From the NCBI RefSeq assembly GCF_003863965.1, contig NZ_RRCN01000001.1, positions 5,228,304-5,292,303 on the forward strand: a DNA stretch of 64,000 nucleotides. The letters run 5' to 3'. The stretch comes from Paenibacillus oralis (GTDB taxonomy: Bacteria; Bacillota; Bacilli; Paenibacillales; Paenibacillaceae). The notes beneath the pieces are model-generated. The model saw nothing but the letters and a program-made list of their open reading frames with translations. It did no database searches and was not told the DNA's origin. A program made the translations under genes and the position numbers. This document shows, in pieces, positions 8,488 through 17,589 of the stretch. Each line of letters starts with the position of its first letter. Position 1 is the stretch's first letter.

Positions 8488-11400
8488 TCATATCATCAGG
8501 ATTTCGCGGATCTCCTGCTCGGTGAGCGCCGAGAACGACTCCTCGCCGGGCTTCAGCACTTCCTCCACGAGGTTCTTTTTCTTCTGCTGAAGCTCGTACA
8601 TTTTGTCTTCGACCGTCCCTTGCGCGACCAGGCGGATCACCTGAACGATATTTTTTTGCCCGATCCGGTGGGCGCGGTCGGCGGCTTGCTCTTCCACCGC
8701 GGGGTTCCACCACAAATCGTACAAGATGACGGTGTCCGCGCCGGTGAGATTCAGACCGGTGCCGCCCGCTTTCAGCGAAATCAGGAACAGATCGCGCTCG
8801 CCCCCGTTAAACCGGCTGCAGAGCTCCACCCGTTCGGAAGCGGGGGTTTTCCCGTCCAAGTAAAAGAACGGAAGTCCCCGGTATCCCAATTCGCGGCCGA
8901 TGAGCCCCAGCATTTCCGTAAACTGCGAAAAGATCAGCACGCGTTTTCCCGCGCTTTGGCATTCCTCTACCATTTCCATCAGTTGCTCGAATTTCGCCGA
9001 GCTGCCCTCGTAACCGTCGACGAACAGGGCGGGATGGCAGCATAGCTGGCGCAGCCGCGTAAGTCCGGCCAAAATACGGATGCGGTTTCGCTGAAAGGCG
9101 TCCTCGTTTAAATGCTTTAACGTTTCCTGCTGCAGCTTGGCCAGATAGGCGACGTACAGTTTCTTCTGCTCCGGCAGCAGCTCGGTCGCCTGCAAGGACT
9201 CGATTTTTTCCGGCAGCTCTTTGAGCACATCGGATTTCACGCGGCGCAGCAGAAACGGGCGAATCCGCTTTGCGATCGTATCCCGGGACAACTCGTTAAA
9301 CGCTTGGCGGCTCGGGAAAAGCTCCGGGAACACGGCGCCGAAAATCGACCATAACTCCTCCAGCGAATTTTCGATCGGCGTCCCCGTCAAGGCAAACCGG
9401 TGTCTGGCCTGAAGGCTTTTGACCGCCTGCGCGGTTTGGCTGGCATAATTTTTAAAGCTTTGCGCCTCGTCCAAAAAAAGCGTATGGAACGACAGCTCGG
9501 CAAATTGCTCGATGTCCCGGCGCAGCAGGGGATAGGAGGTGATGATCACATCGGCTTCGGCCGCTTCTCTTAGCGCTCTTACTCGTTCGGCCTTGCTGCC
9601 GTCGGCGATCACCGCCTTGATTTCCGGAGCGAACTTCACCAGCTCGTTTTTCCAGTTATAAATCAAGGACGCGGGGGAGACGATCAGCGCTGGCTGTCCG
9701 GACGCGGCGATCTCCGGGAGCACCGAAACGATGAAGGCGATTGATTGCACCGTTTTGCCGAGGCCCATATCGTCGGCCAAAATCCCGCCGAAACGGTAAT
9801 GGGCCAGCGTCTTTAACCACTGGAAACCATATGCCTGATAATCCCGCAGAACGCCGGAGAGCTGGGCCGGAACCGGGAAGTCCAAATGATCCGGATTCCG
9901 CAGGTTATGGAGCAGCTGCCGCAGCGATTTGCCAAGCTTGATCGGGCTTCCGGGTTCCGTTTGTTCCCGGAGATGGATGCCGCGGCTGAGCGGCAGACGG
10001 AACTCACTGCCTTTAATTTCATTCCGGTGAATGCCGAACTCGTTTATAAATTTGACGATTTCCTGGAATTCGGCGCTTTCCAGCGGCATTAACGCCCCGT
10101 TCGGAAGACGGTAGTACCGTCTTTTTTCCTCTATAGCCAGCAGCAAGCCGCGAATTTCCGATTCATTAATGCCGTCCATGTCAAAGCGGAACTCCAGCCA
10201 ATCCGTACGCTCGTCCAGCTCCACGGAGATTTTGGGCGGCCTAAGATCGGACAAGAGCCTAACCTTCACGGCCGAGGTGGCGTAAATCTCGAGCAACTTC
10301 TCAAGCTCAGGCACGATATGGTACAGGAACTCATATTCCGCTTCTTCGTCGTCCAGAAAATAGCCGCTTTCCGTTTTCGCGAACGAGCTTGTTTCCATCA
10401 ATTCGAGAATTTGCCGTTCTTTTTCGCTGTCCCGCAGCAAAATCAGGTCGGTTCCCCGCTTCGGGCCATGTTCTTCCAGAGGGTTAAAAATAATGTCCCC
10501 GTATTGGAATTCCAGTCCGGCGAGCAGGCGATCCTTCACCCGGTCCAGATACAGCTTGGCTTTAAGCTGCGTGCGCACCATGCGCCCCGCAACGTTGTCT
10601 TCGATTTCGATTTTGCCGAGCTTGGATAGTCCGGGTAATACCTTTTCCACAAAGGGCTCGATTTGCTCGGGCTGCACGATGATCCGCTGCTTGCGGGCCG
10701 TCGCCAGCAGATGTTTGATTTCCGCCAGCCGCCGGCAATCTGCCGCCGGCTGTTTGATGATTTTGCCTTCGGTAAGAATGACCCCGTAATCTTCCAGGAT
10801 GACACAATCGTCAAGACCGCGGACGGAAAAATGAAAGTGGTTGTCCCCGGCTTCACCCAGTTCGAATTGCAGGGGCAGCGGTTCATCGGAAACGTTTAGG
10901 CTAGGCCAGGTTTGTCCATACTGCTCCAATTCGGCGGCCGGGGCTTCCGTCAGCAGGGGCAGCAGCCGATTCCAAAAAAACGGCGGGATCGGCAGCAGCC
11001 GGTCTCCGTTCCCGTATATCTTGGCAGGCATATAAGCGCCGAAGGTTTCCTGATACATCCGCTCGTTGCGGTTAATTTCAATCAGCTGCTGCAACAGCCC
11101 CTCGTCGGCCGGCAGGAAGCTGTGACGGTCCGGATCGTAGCAGAAATGCTTGGAGAAGATGAAAGGCTCACGCCGGTCGACTTTATCGAGAAAGTCCCGG
11201 ATGTTTTTGACGATATAAGGGCGTTTCTCGCCGACTTTCATCTCCACCCCAAACAGGTGCTTCCGGTACCCGTAGGGAACGGGACGCAGCGTAAAAACGG
11301 CCTGCAGCGGCGTTCTTGCATCGAAGCGGGCCCCGGCGCGGAGCGGCAGCTTCGTTTGGTCCTCGAACAAATGCATCATGTCGCGGGCGATCCAGATGTC

Positions 11401-11838
11401 CCGGGAAGAAATTTCAACCGGGCGCGCTTGGGGAGCAGCGTTCTGTGCCTCATCATAAGCATCGTCCGAGCCGCGCTCCCTATATCCCTCGTCTACCTCA
11501 CGTCCGGTATGCAGCAGGGAAGGATAAGATCGCACCGGGGGCTTGCCGTTTTGCTGCATATCGTGAACGCCCAGCAGCACCGCCGCGATATGTTTGCAGT
11601 AATTGGTATAGGTATAAAAAGCCGGACAATTGCACTCCGCTTGGACGTCTCCGTGTTGATCGATCTGCACCGATACGTGATAAAGGCCCGTTCCCGACAC
11701 ATCCGCCGCATAGACGCGGGAAGCGTGGTCGATTTGCTGGAAGGTTACTTTTCCGGCCCGGTAATAGGCCTCCCCGCGCTCGTAAGAAATGCGTCCGCAC
11801 AACAATTTGATCACACGCTCTGTTAGTTGAAAGCTCAT
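8488..11838 (-). CDS. SNF2/RapA-type DEAD-like helicase with N-terminal SWIM zinc finger
   Basis: A 1116-residue protein. A SWIM zinc finger (CNCPAFYTYTNYCKH, about residues 70-84) is followed by a long bacterial SNF2-associated region and a two-lobed ATPase from about residue 660. Lobe 1 has Walker A DDMGLGKTVQS (near 690) and the Walker B-like box LDEAQSFKN (near 790). Lobe 2 has FSQFTEMLG, the SLKAGGTGLNLT motif and the arginine-finger box DRAHRIGQ. GAAAGGA precedes the start. Such proteins translocate on double-stranded DNA and are linked to transcription recycling or DNA repair. The precise role is unknown. It is a single-gene unit, divergent from the FHA regulator. Confidence 0.93.
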   Translation of the reverse strand: MSFQLTERVIKLLCGRISYERGEAYYRAGKVTFQQIDHASRVYAADVSGTGLYHVSVQIDQHGDVQAECNCPAFYTYTNYCKHIAAVLLGVHDMQQNGKPPVRSYPSLLHTGREVDEGYRERGSDDAYDEAQNAAPQARPVEISSRDIWIARDMMHLFEDQTKLPLRAGARFDARTPLQAVFTLRPVPYGYRKHLFGVEMKVGEKRPYIVKNIRDFLDKVDRREPFIFSKHFCYDPDRHSFLPADEGLLQQLIEINRNERMYQETFGAYMPAKIYGNGDRLLPIPPFFWNRLLPLLTEAPAAELEQYGQTWPSLNVSDEPLPLQFELGEAGDNHFHFSVRGLDDCVILEDYGVILTEGKIIKQPAADCRRLAEIKHLLATARKQRIIVQPEQIEPFVEKVLPGLSKLGKIEIEDNVAGRMVRTQLKAKLYLDRVKDRLLAGLEFQYGDIIFNPLEEHGPKRGTDLILLRDSEKERQILELMETSSFAKTESGYFLDDEEAEYEFLYHIVPELEKLLEIYATSAVKVRLLSDLRPPKISVELDERTDWLEFRFDMDGINESEIRGLLLAIEEKRRYYRLPNGALMPLESAEFQEIVKFINEFGIHRNEIKGSEFRLPLSRGIHLREQTEPGSPIKLGKSLRQLLHNLRNPDHLDFPVPAQLSGVLRDYQAYGFQWLKTLAHYRFGGILADDMGLGKTVQSIAFIVSVLPEIAASGQPALIVSPASLIYNWKNELVKFAPEIKAVIADGSKAERVRALREAAEADVIITSYPLLRRDIEQFAELSFHTLFLDEAQSFKNYASQTAQAVKSLQARHRFALTGTPIENSLEELWSIFGAVFPELFPSRQAFNELSRDTIAKRIRPFLLRRVKSDVLKELPEKIESLQATELLPEQKKLYVAYLAKLQQETLKHLNEDAFQRNRIRILAGLTRLRQLCCHPALFVDGYEGSSAKFEQLMEMVEECQSAGKRVLIFSQFTEMLGLIGRELGYRGLPFFYLDGKTPASERVELCSRFNGGERDLFLISLKAGGTGLNLTGADTVILYDLWWNPAVEEQAADRAHRIGQKNIVQVIRLVAQGTVEDKMYELQQKKKNLVEEVLKPGEESFSALTEQEIREILMI

Positions 11839-12002
11839 GGTTTATTTCCTTTCTCCGTTCGACAATGATCTCCCATTTTATGATACCAGATAACCGCCGT
11901 TTGGAAAAAGCGCCGCTCAATCTTAGTCCTGTTCAGCATCAGTCAACTGTCAGCGTATTGTCAGCCGGGTTGCCATGTTGCCCGCCCGCAAATTAAGATA
12001 AG

Positions 12003-12728
12003 ATGATGATGTTACATGGAATGGAGGGAGCAGGGCTGGATACTTTCGCCTGTATTTATATTCTTCGGGGGGAACCGTTTCGCCCCGGAACTTGCCTGAA
12101 TTTATACCGGGACGTCACGGAGATCGGCCGCGCCTCTTCCGGGAGCGCCCCGGATCTGGCGTTCACGAATATTTTCATTTCCCGCAAGCATTTGACCCTG
12201 CGGAAAGAGGGGGACCGGGTCGTCGCATACGACCGCGGCAGCCGTCACGGAACGGAGCTGAACGGGGTGCGGATGCTCCCGAATGCTCCCTATGTGCTGG
12301 AAACGAACGATATCCTCAAGCTGGCGAGAGGAACGGGCGTACTTCATTTTTCGTATTCGCCGGGGGAGCAGACGCTGGAATTTGAGCCGCCGGATGATCT
12401 GCTTCAGGGGCAAGAGACAGCGGGCGAGCAAGTCGCGATCCATTGGGAAAAACGGGAATGCATCGTGGACGGCGTGAAAATTTCGATGTCGGAACGGGAG
12501 TTTTTGCTGCTTCAATTGCTTCACGAGCATCCCAATCGTTTGGTCGCGATTCCGGCGATCAAGCAGCGGGTTTGGTATGACCGGCAAAGCGGCCCGGACG
12601 GCCTGCCGGACGTCACGATGGACGAATTAAGCACGCTGATCTACCGCATCCGCAAAAAATTCGGCAGGGACACGTTCCAGATCAGCGCGGTCCGGGGCAG
12701 CGGGTATATTTTGGAGAAGGAGTCATGA
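12003..12728 (+). CDS. FHA domain protein fused to an OmpR-type winged helix
   Basis: A 241-residue two-domain regulator. The N-terminal FHA domain (about 20-110) shows the full phosphothreonine-binding set: EIGRASS, SRKHLTL, DRGSRHGTELNG. The C-terminal part (about 150-240) is an OmpR/PhoB-like winged helix (MSEREFLLLQLL, DELSTLIYRIRKKFG, VRGSGYIL). It has no receiver domain, so DNA binding may be gated by a phosphothreonine partner rather than by a histidine kinase. Three ATGs in tandem (12003, 12006, 12009) lack a clear ribosome site, so the start is uncertain. It is translationally close to the GDPD gene one base downstream. Confidence 0.85.
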   Translation: MMMLHGMEGAGLDTFACIYILRGEPFRPGTCLNLYRDVTEIGRASSGSAPDLAFTNIFISRKHLTLRKEGDRVVAYDRGSRHGTELNGVRMLPNAPYVLETNDILKLARGTGVLHFSYSPGEQTLEFEPPDDLLQGQETAGEQVAIHWEKRECIVDGVKISMSEREFLLLQLLHEHPNRLVAIPAIKQRVWYDRQSGPDGLPDVTMDELSTLIYRIRKKFGRDTFQISAVRGSGYILEKES

Positions 12729-12729
12729 C

Positions 12730-13743
12730 ATGCTGGGGAAGATCATAAGGCGAAAAAGGACGTGGCTTCTGCTTGCCTTTCTCGTTTTCGTTTACATAAA
12801 CAATTCATCGCACTTCACGGCTTCGCGGGGTGATGAGCCTAAACTGCTGGCCCACCGGGGGCTGGCGCAAACTTTTCCGATGGAGGGCATCGACAACGAC
12901 ACCTGCACCGCGGAGCGGATTTACGAGCCGGAGCATGCCTACTTGGAAAATACGATCGCTTCCATGGAAGCGGCGTTTGCGGCGGGAGCGGATATGGTGG
13001 AGCTTGACGTCAAGCTGACCAAAGACGGGCAGTTTGCCGTGTTTCACGATTGGACCTTGGATTGCCGGACCAACGCGTCGGGGACGACGAAAGATTATAC
13101 GATGGCCGAGCTGAAGATGCTGGATATGGGCTACGGATACACGGCGGATCAAGGGAAAACGTACCCGTTCCGGGGCAAAGGCAGCGGGCTGATGCCGTCG
13201 TTGCCGGAGGTGCTGGAACATTTTCCAGGTAAAACTTTCCTTATTCATATCAAAAGCAATGATCCGGAGGAAGGAACGCAGCTGGCGGATTTTTTATCGA
13301 CAAGGTCTTCGGAGGAGCGGAGCTTGCTGACCGTTTATGGCGGTGACGAGCCGATCCGCACGCTGCAGGAGCAGTTGCCGGACCTGCGGGTTATGTCCAA
13401 GGCGGCGCTGAAGCGATGTTTGCTGTCGTACGAGGCTTCCGGGTGGACGGGATACATTCCGGCCGCTTGCCGGAATACGGAACTGCACATTCCCGAGAAA
13501 ATCGCCCCGTGGATTTGGGGGTGGCCGGACAAGTTTCTGAACCGGATGGACTCGGTCGACACGCGGGTCGTTGTGGTCGGCGGCGACGGCAGCGATTTTT
13601 CCAGCGGCTTCGACACGGCGGAGGACCTGAAGCGGCTCCCGGCCGGTTACTCCGGCTGGATCTGGACGAACCGGATCGATAAAATCAGCGCGGAACTGGG
13701 CAAGGATAGGATTGATGTTGAGAACGGCTATCCATATACTTAA
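12730..13743 (+). CDS. membrane-anchored glycerophosphodiester phosphodiesterase family protein
   Basis: A 337-residue protein with a single N-terminal membrane anchor (residues about 12-26, WLLLAFLVFVYI) and an extracytoplasmic GDPD TIM-barrel. The GDPD motifs LLAHRGLAQ, the metal-binding VELDVKLTKDG and FHDWTLDCRTN are all present. The family hydrolyses glycerophosphodiesters to glycerol-3-phosphate and an alcohol. Surface-located members may act on lipoteichoic-acid debris. It starts two bases after the FHA-winged-helix gene, with GGAG inside the end of that gene, so the two are co-expressed. A regulatory link is inferred. Confidence 0.85.
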   Translation: MLGKIIRRKRTWLLLAFLVFVYINNSSHFTASRGDEPKLLAHRGLAQTFPMEGIDNDTCTAERIYEPEHAYLENTIASMEAAFAAGADMVELDVKLTKDGQFAVFHDWTLDCRTNASGTTKDYTMAELKMLDMGYGYTADQGKTYPFRGKGSGLMPSLPEVLEHFPGKTFLIHIKSNDPEEGTQLADFLSTRSSEERSLLTVYGGDEPIRTLQEQLPDLRVMSKAALKRCLLSYEASGWTGYIPAACRNTELHIPEKIAPWIWGWPDKFLNRMDSVDTRVVVVGGDGSDFSSGFDTAEDLKRLPAGYSGWIWTNRIDKISAELGKDRIDVENGYPYT

Positions 13744-13784
13744 AGCTAGTACATAAGTATATCGATAAAGCGAGATGTCGGAAC

Positions 13785-15431
13785 ATGAAGCAGGCGAAAA
13801 ATGACTTGAAACTAAGAAAGCTGGGTGAGTTATCATTCCGGCTTCGTTCCGTTGAGAACGTAAAGGGCGATACCGGAAGTGTCTTAAGGCAGCAACTGGC
13901 CATGTCATTTGTTTTGATCGTGGCGGTTCGGGGCAGCGTGCGGCTGATCGTCGACCAGGAGCCGGTGGAGCTGGACCGGGGCAGCATTTTTCTCGGGGGT
14001 CCCGGACAGACTTTTGGCGCTGACGAGCGCAGCGGGGAGGCCGAGCTGTATGTTTTTTATTTCGATGTGTTCGCCTTTCCGCAGCCGGAACATAGCGGGG
14101 AGCGGAGTTGCCCCCGGATGGACCGGTCTTCCGAAGCGCTGCCGTATCCGGGAAAAATGTTCGTTTATCCTTACGATCAACTGGCGACGATGAGCGCCGA
14201 TCTGTATCAGACATGGCATGGCGAGGACGAGATGGGGCATTTTCGCTGTCAGATCGATTTGCAGGAGATGCTTTTTTACATATACCGCAACCGCAGGTCG
14301 AAGCCAGAGAACGCCGGCGCGGCCGTGGAATACGCCAAACGTTACATCGAGGAGCATTACGCCGAGCCGATTACGATCGAGCGGCTGGCCCGGATCGCGG
14401 AGCTTAGCCCGAAATATTTCGTGGAGTTATACAAGAAAAAATACGGCAAAAGCGCGATTGAATACGTCACGGAACTGCGGATACGGCGGGCGAAGCGGCT
14501 GATGGCGGGGTCCCCGGCCAAGCTGCGCGACATCGCGCATATGATCGGCTATACGGACGAATTTTATTTTAGCCGCAAGTTCAAACAGGCCATCGGCGTA
14601 TCGCCGTCCGCCTACATGCAAAGCAGCCGCAGGAAGCTGGCGGCCTACAGCCCGCCAGTGCTCGGCTATCTGGTCCCGCTCGGGATTTTGCCTCACGCGG
14701 CACCGCTCCATCCGAAGTGGACGGAATACTATTACCGCGAGTTCAGCAGCGAAATCCCGGTCCAGTTCAGCGCCTACCGTTACAATGAGGACTGGCGCGC
14801 CAATCTGGAGCAGCTTCGGCAAATTTCCGCCGATCTGATTCTCGCCGCCGAGACGATTTCGGCGGAAGAACGCAGCGAACTGGAACGAATTGCCCCAGTG
14901 AAGCTGCTTGCCGTATCGCGTCTCGGCTGGCGGGAGCAGTTTGCTTCGCTGGCCGCGGATTTGGGCGAAACGTGGCAGGCCGGAAAATGGCTGGAAGATT
15001 ATTCTTTTCAGTTGAACCGGACGAAGGAGCTGCTGCCGCTTGTGCTCCGCAAGGAGACGGTGGCCGTCATCCGCATGATGAACGAAAGCCTGTTTCTGCA
15101 TTGCAATCGCGGCATGGCCGGGTTATTGTATGGCGATTTGGAGCTGATTCCCGCTTATGCCGGGGAGTCGGATGTTTACAACCTGCCGGTAAGCCTGGAG
15201 GAGCTAAAACGAATCAATCCCGGCTATATTTTGATGATGGTGCGTCAGGACAGCGGAACGATCGATGCGTGGGCAAGCTTGCAAACGGATCGGGACTGGC
15301 TGGCGCTTCCCGCAGTTGAACGGCAAAGAGTACGCATGCTGTCCTCGGACCCGTGGCTCGAATATTCTCCGCATGCCCACCTGCGTATGCTGGAGCAGCT
15401 TGTCCGGTTGTTTCCGGGAGAAAGTCCATAA
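13785..15431 (+). CDS. AraC family regulator fused to a siderophore-binding-protein-like domain (Btr type)
   Basis: A 548-residue regulator. An N-terminal cupin-like sensor region (about 20-150) is followed by two AraC helix-turn-helix motifs (about 182-282: ITIERLARIAELSPKYFVELYKKK and MIGYTDEFYFSRKFKQ). The C-terminal half (about 285-545) resembles an iron-siderophore binding protein, with SPPVLGYLVPLGILPHAAPL, EQLRQISADLILAAE and ELKRINPGYILMM. The same architecture occurs in Bacillus subtilis Btr (YbbB), which binds bacillibactin and activates its uptake genes. The siderophore uptake operon directly downstream supports the same job here. Co-activation by ferric siderophore is inferred. 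Confidence 0.88.
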   Translation: MKQAKNDLKLRKLGELSFRLRSVENVKGDTGSVLRQQLAMSFVLIVAVRGSVRLIVDQEPVELDRGSIFLGGPGQTFGADERSGEAELYVFYFDVFAFPQPEHSGERSCPRMDRSSEALPYPGKMFVYPYDQLATMSADLYQTWHGEDEMGHFRCQIDLQEMLFYIYRNRRSKPENAGAAVEYAKRYIEEHYAEPITIERLARIAELSPKYFVELYKKKYGKSAIEYVTELRIRRAKRLMAGSPAKLRDIAHMIGYTDEFYFSRKFKQAIGVSPSAYMQSSRRKLAAYSPPVLGYLVPLGILPHAAPLHPKWTEYYYREFSSEIPVQFSAYRYNEDWRANLEQLRQISADLILAAETISAEERSELERIAPVKLLAVSRLGWREQFASLAADLGETWQAGKWLEDYSFQLNRTKELLPLVLRKETVAVIRMMNESLFLHCNRGMAGLLYGDLELIPAYAGESDVYNLPVSLEELKRINPGYILMMVRQDSGTIDAWASLQTDRDWLALPAVERQRVRMLSSDPWLEYSPHAHLRMLEQLVRLFPGESP

Positions 15432-15473
15432 TTGTTCCGAAGATTATCCATGGCAAAGTGAACGTCCTCTTTT

Positions 15474-15500
15474 TATAATCGACAATGATAATCATTATCA
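15474..15500 (+). promoter_or_regulatory. promoter -10 and perfect Fur box of the siderophore uptake operon
   Basis: TATAAT at 15474-15479 is followed immediately by TGATAATCATTATCA (15486-15500), a perfect 7-1-7 Fur box. The operator would cover the transcription start, so iron-loaded Fur should repress the operon from 15552 onward. No good -35 box is visible, which fits a promoter needing the AraC-type activator upstream. Confidence 0.9.
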
Positions 15501-15551
15501 TATACATGCGATGATGGTCTTGTCTGCATATGGAAAGGGGTCTACGGAGAG

Positions 15552-16547
15552 ATGAAAAAGTTGACTTGGGCGACGTTGGTTGTCCTGCTGTTTACAGGGG
15601 TGTTAACGGCGTGCGGGTCCGGGGGAAGCGATGGAGCGGGGGCGCAGCAAAACGCCGCGGGGAACGCGAATGCCGCTTCGGCGAATACGCCGGCTGCCGG
15701 GACGGGAACGCGTACGATTGAATATTTGGGCCAGACCTACGAGGTTCCGGCCAAAGTGGAACGGGTCGTTATCACCGGCTCGATGGAAGCGATGGAGGAC
15801 GCCCTGGTGCTGGACGTGCATCCGGTAGGCGCGATTACGTTCGGCGGAGCTTTTCCGGAGCGCTTTGCGGCGATTACGGATCAGGCGGAATCGATTGGGG
15901 AGAAAACCCAGCCCAATTTCGAGACGATTCTGAAGCTTAAACCGGACGTTATTCTCGGCTCGACGAAATTTCCCGCAGAGGTAGCGGAGAAGCTCGGCAA
16001 AATCGCGCCGGCCATTCTCGTCTCGCATTTGGCCGTCGACTGGGAAGCGAATTTGAACCTGCTTGCGGAATTGACGGGAAAGCAGGCTGAAGCCGAAAAG
16101 GCGATCTCGGAGTACCAAAGCGACTTGGAGAAAGCCAAAGCGGAACTGACCGGGAAGCTCCAGGATCAAAACGTGCTGGCGGTGCGGATACGTACCGGGA
16201 AGCTGTTTATCTATCCGGAAACGGTGTTTTTCAATCCGATTTTGTACGCTGACCTTGGCTTGAAAACGCCGGCTGAGGTTGCCGCGGCCAAAGCGCAGGA
16301 AGAAGTGACGATCGAGCAGTTTGCCGCGATGAACCCGGATTATTTGTTCATTCAGTTTGCGAGTGATGAGAACCAGGAAACGAAGACGGCGCTGGATGAA
16401 TTTTTGGAAGACCCGATCGTCAAAAACATAAATGCGGTGAAGAACGGCAAAGTGTTCGTGAACGTGATCGATCCGCTTGCGGAAGGAGGCCCTGCGTGGA
16501 GCCGGATCGAATTTCTGAAGGCGGCGCAGGCACGGCTTGCCGAGTAA
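15552..16547 (+). CDS. iron-siderophore ABC transporter substrate-binding lipoprotein
   Basis: A 331-residue lipoprotein with lipobox LTACG (Cys21), a short Gly/Ala/Asn-rich linker and a helical-backbone periplasmic-binding fold of the FecB/FhuD type. Family segments include TYEVPAKVERVVITGSMEA, ETILKLKPDVILGS, IEQFAAMNPDYLFIQ and DPLAEGGPAWS. It captures a ferric siderophore at the outer face of the membrane and hands it to the two FecCD permeases encoded next. It is the first gene after the Fur box. The absence of an ATPase in the operon implies that a shared FhuC/YusV-like ATPase is used. Confidence 0.92.
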   Translation: MKKLTWATLVVLLFTGVLTACGSGGSDGAGAQQNAAGNANAASANTPAAGTGTRTIEYLGQTYEVPAKVERVVITGSMEAMEDALVLDVHPVGAITFGGAFPERFAAITDQAESIGEKTQPNFETILKLKPDVILGSTKFPAEVAEKLGKIAPAILVSHLAVDWEANLNLLAELTGKQAEAEKAISEYQSDLEKAKAELTGKLQDQNVLAVRIRTGKLFIYPETVFFNPILYADLGLKTPAEVAAAKAQEEVTIEQFAAMNPDYLFIQFASDENQETKTALDEFLEDPIVKNINAVKNGKVFVNVIDPLAEGGPAWSRIEFLKAAQARLAE

Positions 16548-16551
16548 TGGA

Positions 16552-17589
16552 ATGAACGGGGATATTCGAACCGAGACGCCGGCGGGAATACGCAAGCTGA
16601 GAAACGCAGGCCTTCTGGCCCTGGGCGTTCTGCTCATCGCCGTCACGATCGCGGGATCGGTGCTGCACGGAACGAAGCCGATCACCTACGATGAGGTATG
16701 GGACGCCGTCGTTCATTTTGATGCCGGCAATATCGATCATCAGATCGTCCGGACGTCCCGGATTCCCCGCGCGGTCGGCGCGCTGCTGATCGGAGCGATG
16801 CTGGCCGTTTCCGGGGCCTTGATGCAGGGGATCACCAGAAATCCGCTGGCCTCGCCTTCGATTATGGGGATTTCGGACGGTTCGGCGTTTGCGGTCACCT
16901 TGTGTATGGCGTTTATGCCGGGGACGACGAATATGGGGATGATCGGGTATTCCCTGGCGGGCTCGGCGCTTGGCGCGTGCCTCGTTTTCGGCTTGTCCAG
17001 GGTGCTGCCCGGCGGCTCCTCTCCGGTCATGATGGCGGTGCTGGGGACGATTTTGGGCACTTTTCTCGGCGGGGTGTCCCAGGCGCTGGCCAGTTATTTT
17101 CAGGTATCGCAAAATATCAGCTTCTGGTACAACGCCCGGCTGCACGATATCGCTCCGGATATGCTCTGGCTGGCCGTTCCTTGCGGGATCTTCGGACTGC
17201 TGCTGGCCCTGCTCTTGGCCCGCCCGGTAACGGCGCTCGCGCTGGGGGACGAGCTGGCGTCGGAACTGGGGCTGAACGTCAAGCTGATCAAAGCGGCGGC
17301 GATGCTCAGCGTCGTTGTCATGACCGGCGCTGCCGTGGCGATCGCGGGGAAAATCGCCTTCGTCGGCTTGATCATGCCGCATATTACGCGTCTGCTGGTA
17401 GGCCCGGATTACCGGAGGGTAATTCCGTTTGCGGCGCTGCTTGGCGCTTTGTTTTTGGCTTGGTGCGATTTGCTCAGCCGGTTTCTGAATCCGCCGTTCG
17501 AGGTGCCGGTCGGCGTCGTTACCGCGCTGTTTGGCGTGCCTTATTTCCTCTACTTGATCAAGACGAGAGGAGGGGAAAAAAGTGAGTAG
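16552..17589 (+). CDS. FecCD family iron-siderophore permease (subunit 1)
   Basis: A 345-residue permease with about ten helices. FecCD hallmarks are IVRTSRIPRAVGALLIGAM, SGALMQGITRNPLASP, GKIAFVGLIMPHITR and FEVPVGVVTALFGVPYF. The frame is open from TTG 16537 inside the binding-protein gene. ATG 16552 is more natural, although neither start has a strong ribosome site, so translational coupling to the upstream stop is likely. It overlaps the next permease gene by 8 bp. It forms half of the membrane channel for ferric siderophore import. Confidence 0.9.
   Translation: MNGDIRTETPAGIRKLRNAGLLALGVLLIAVTIAGSVLHGTKPITYDEVWDAVVHFDAGNIDHQIVRTSRIPRAVGALLIGAMLAVSGALMQGITRNPLASPSIMGISDGSAFAVTLCMAFMPGTTNMGMIGYSLAGSALGACLVFGLSRVLPGGSSPVMMAVLGTILGTFLGGVSQALASYFQVSQNISFWYNARLHDIAPDMLWLAVPCGIFGLLLALLLARPVTALALGDELASELGLNVKLIKAAAMLSVVVMTGAAVAIAGKIAFVGLIMPHITRLLVGPDYRRVIPFAALLGALFLAWCDLLSRFLNPPFEVPVGVVTALFGVPYFLYLIKTRGGEKSE

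Noticed and set aside
10912-11826. 304-codon forward frame opposite the SNF2 gene
   Set aside because: It is antisense to a well-supported helicase with all motifs, and its own protein shows no domain.
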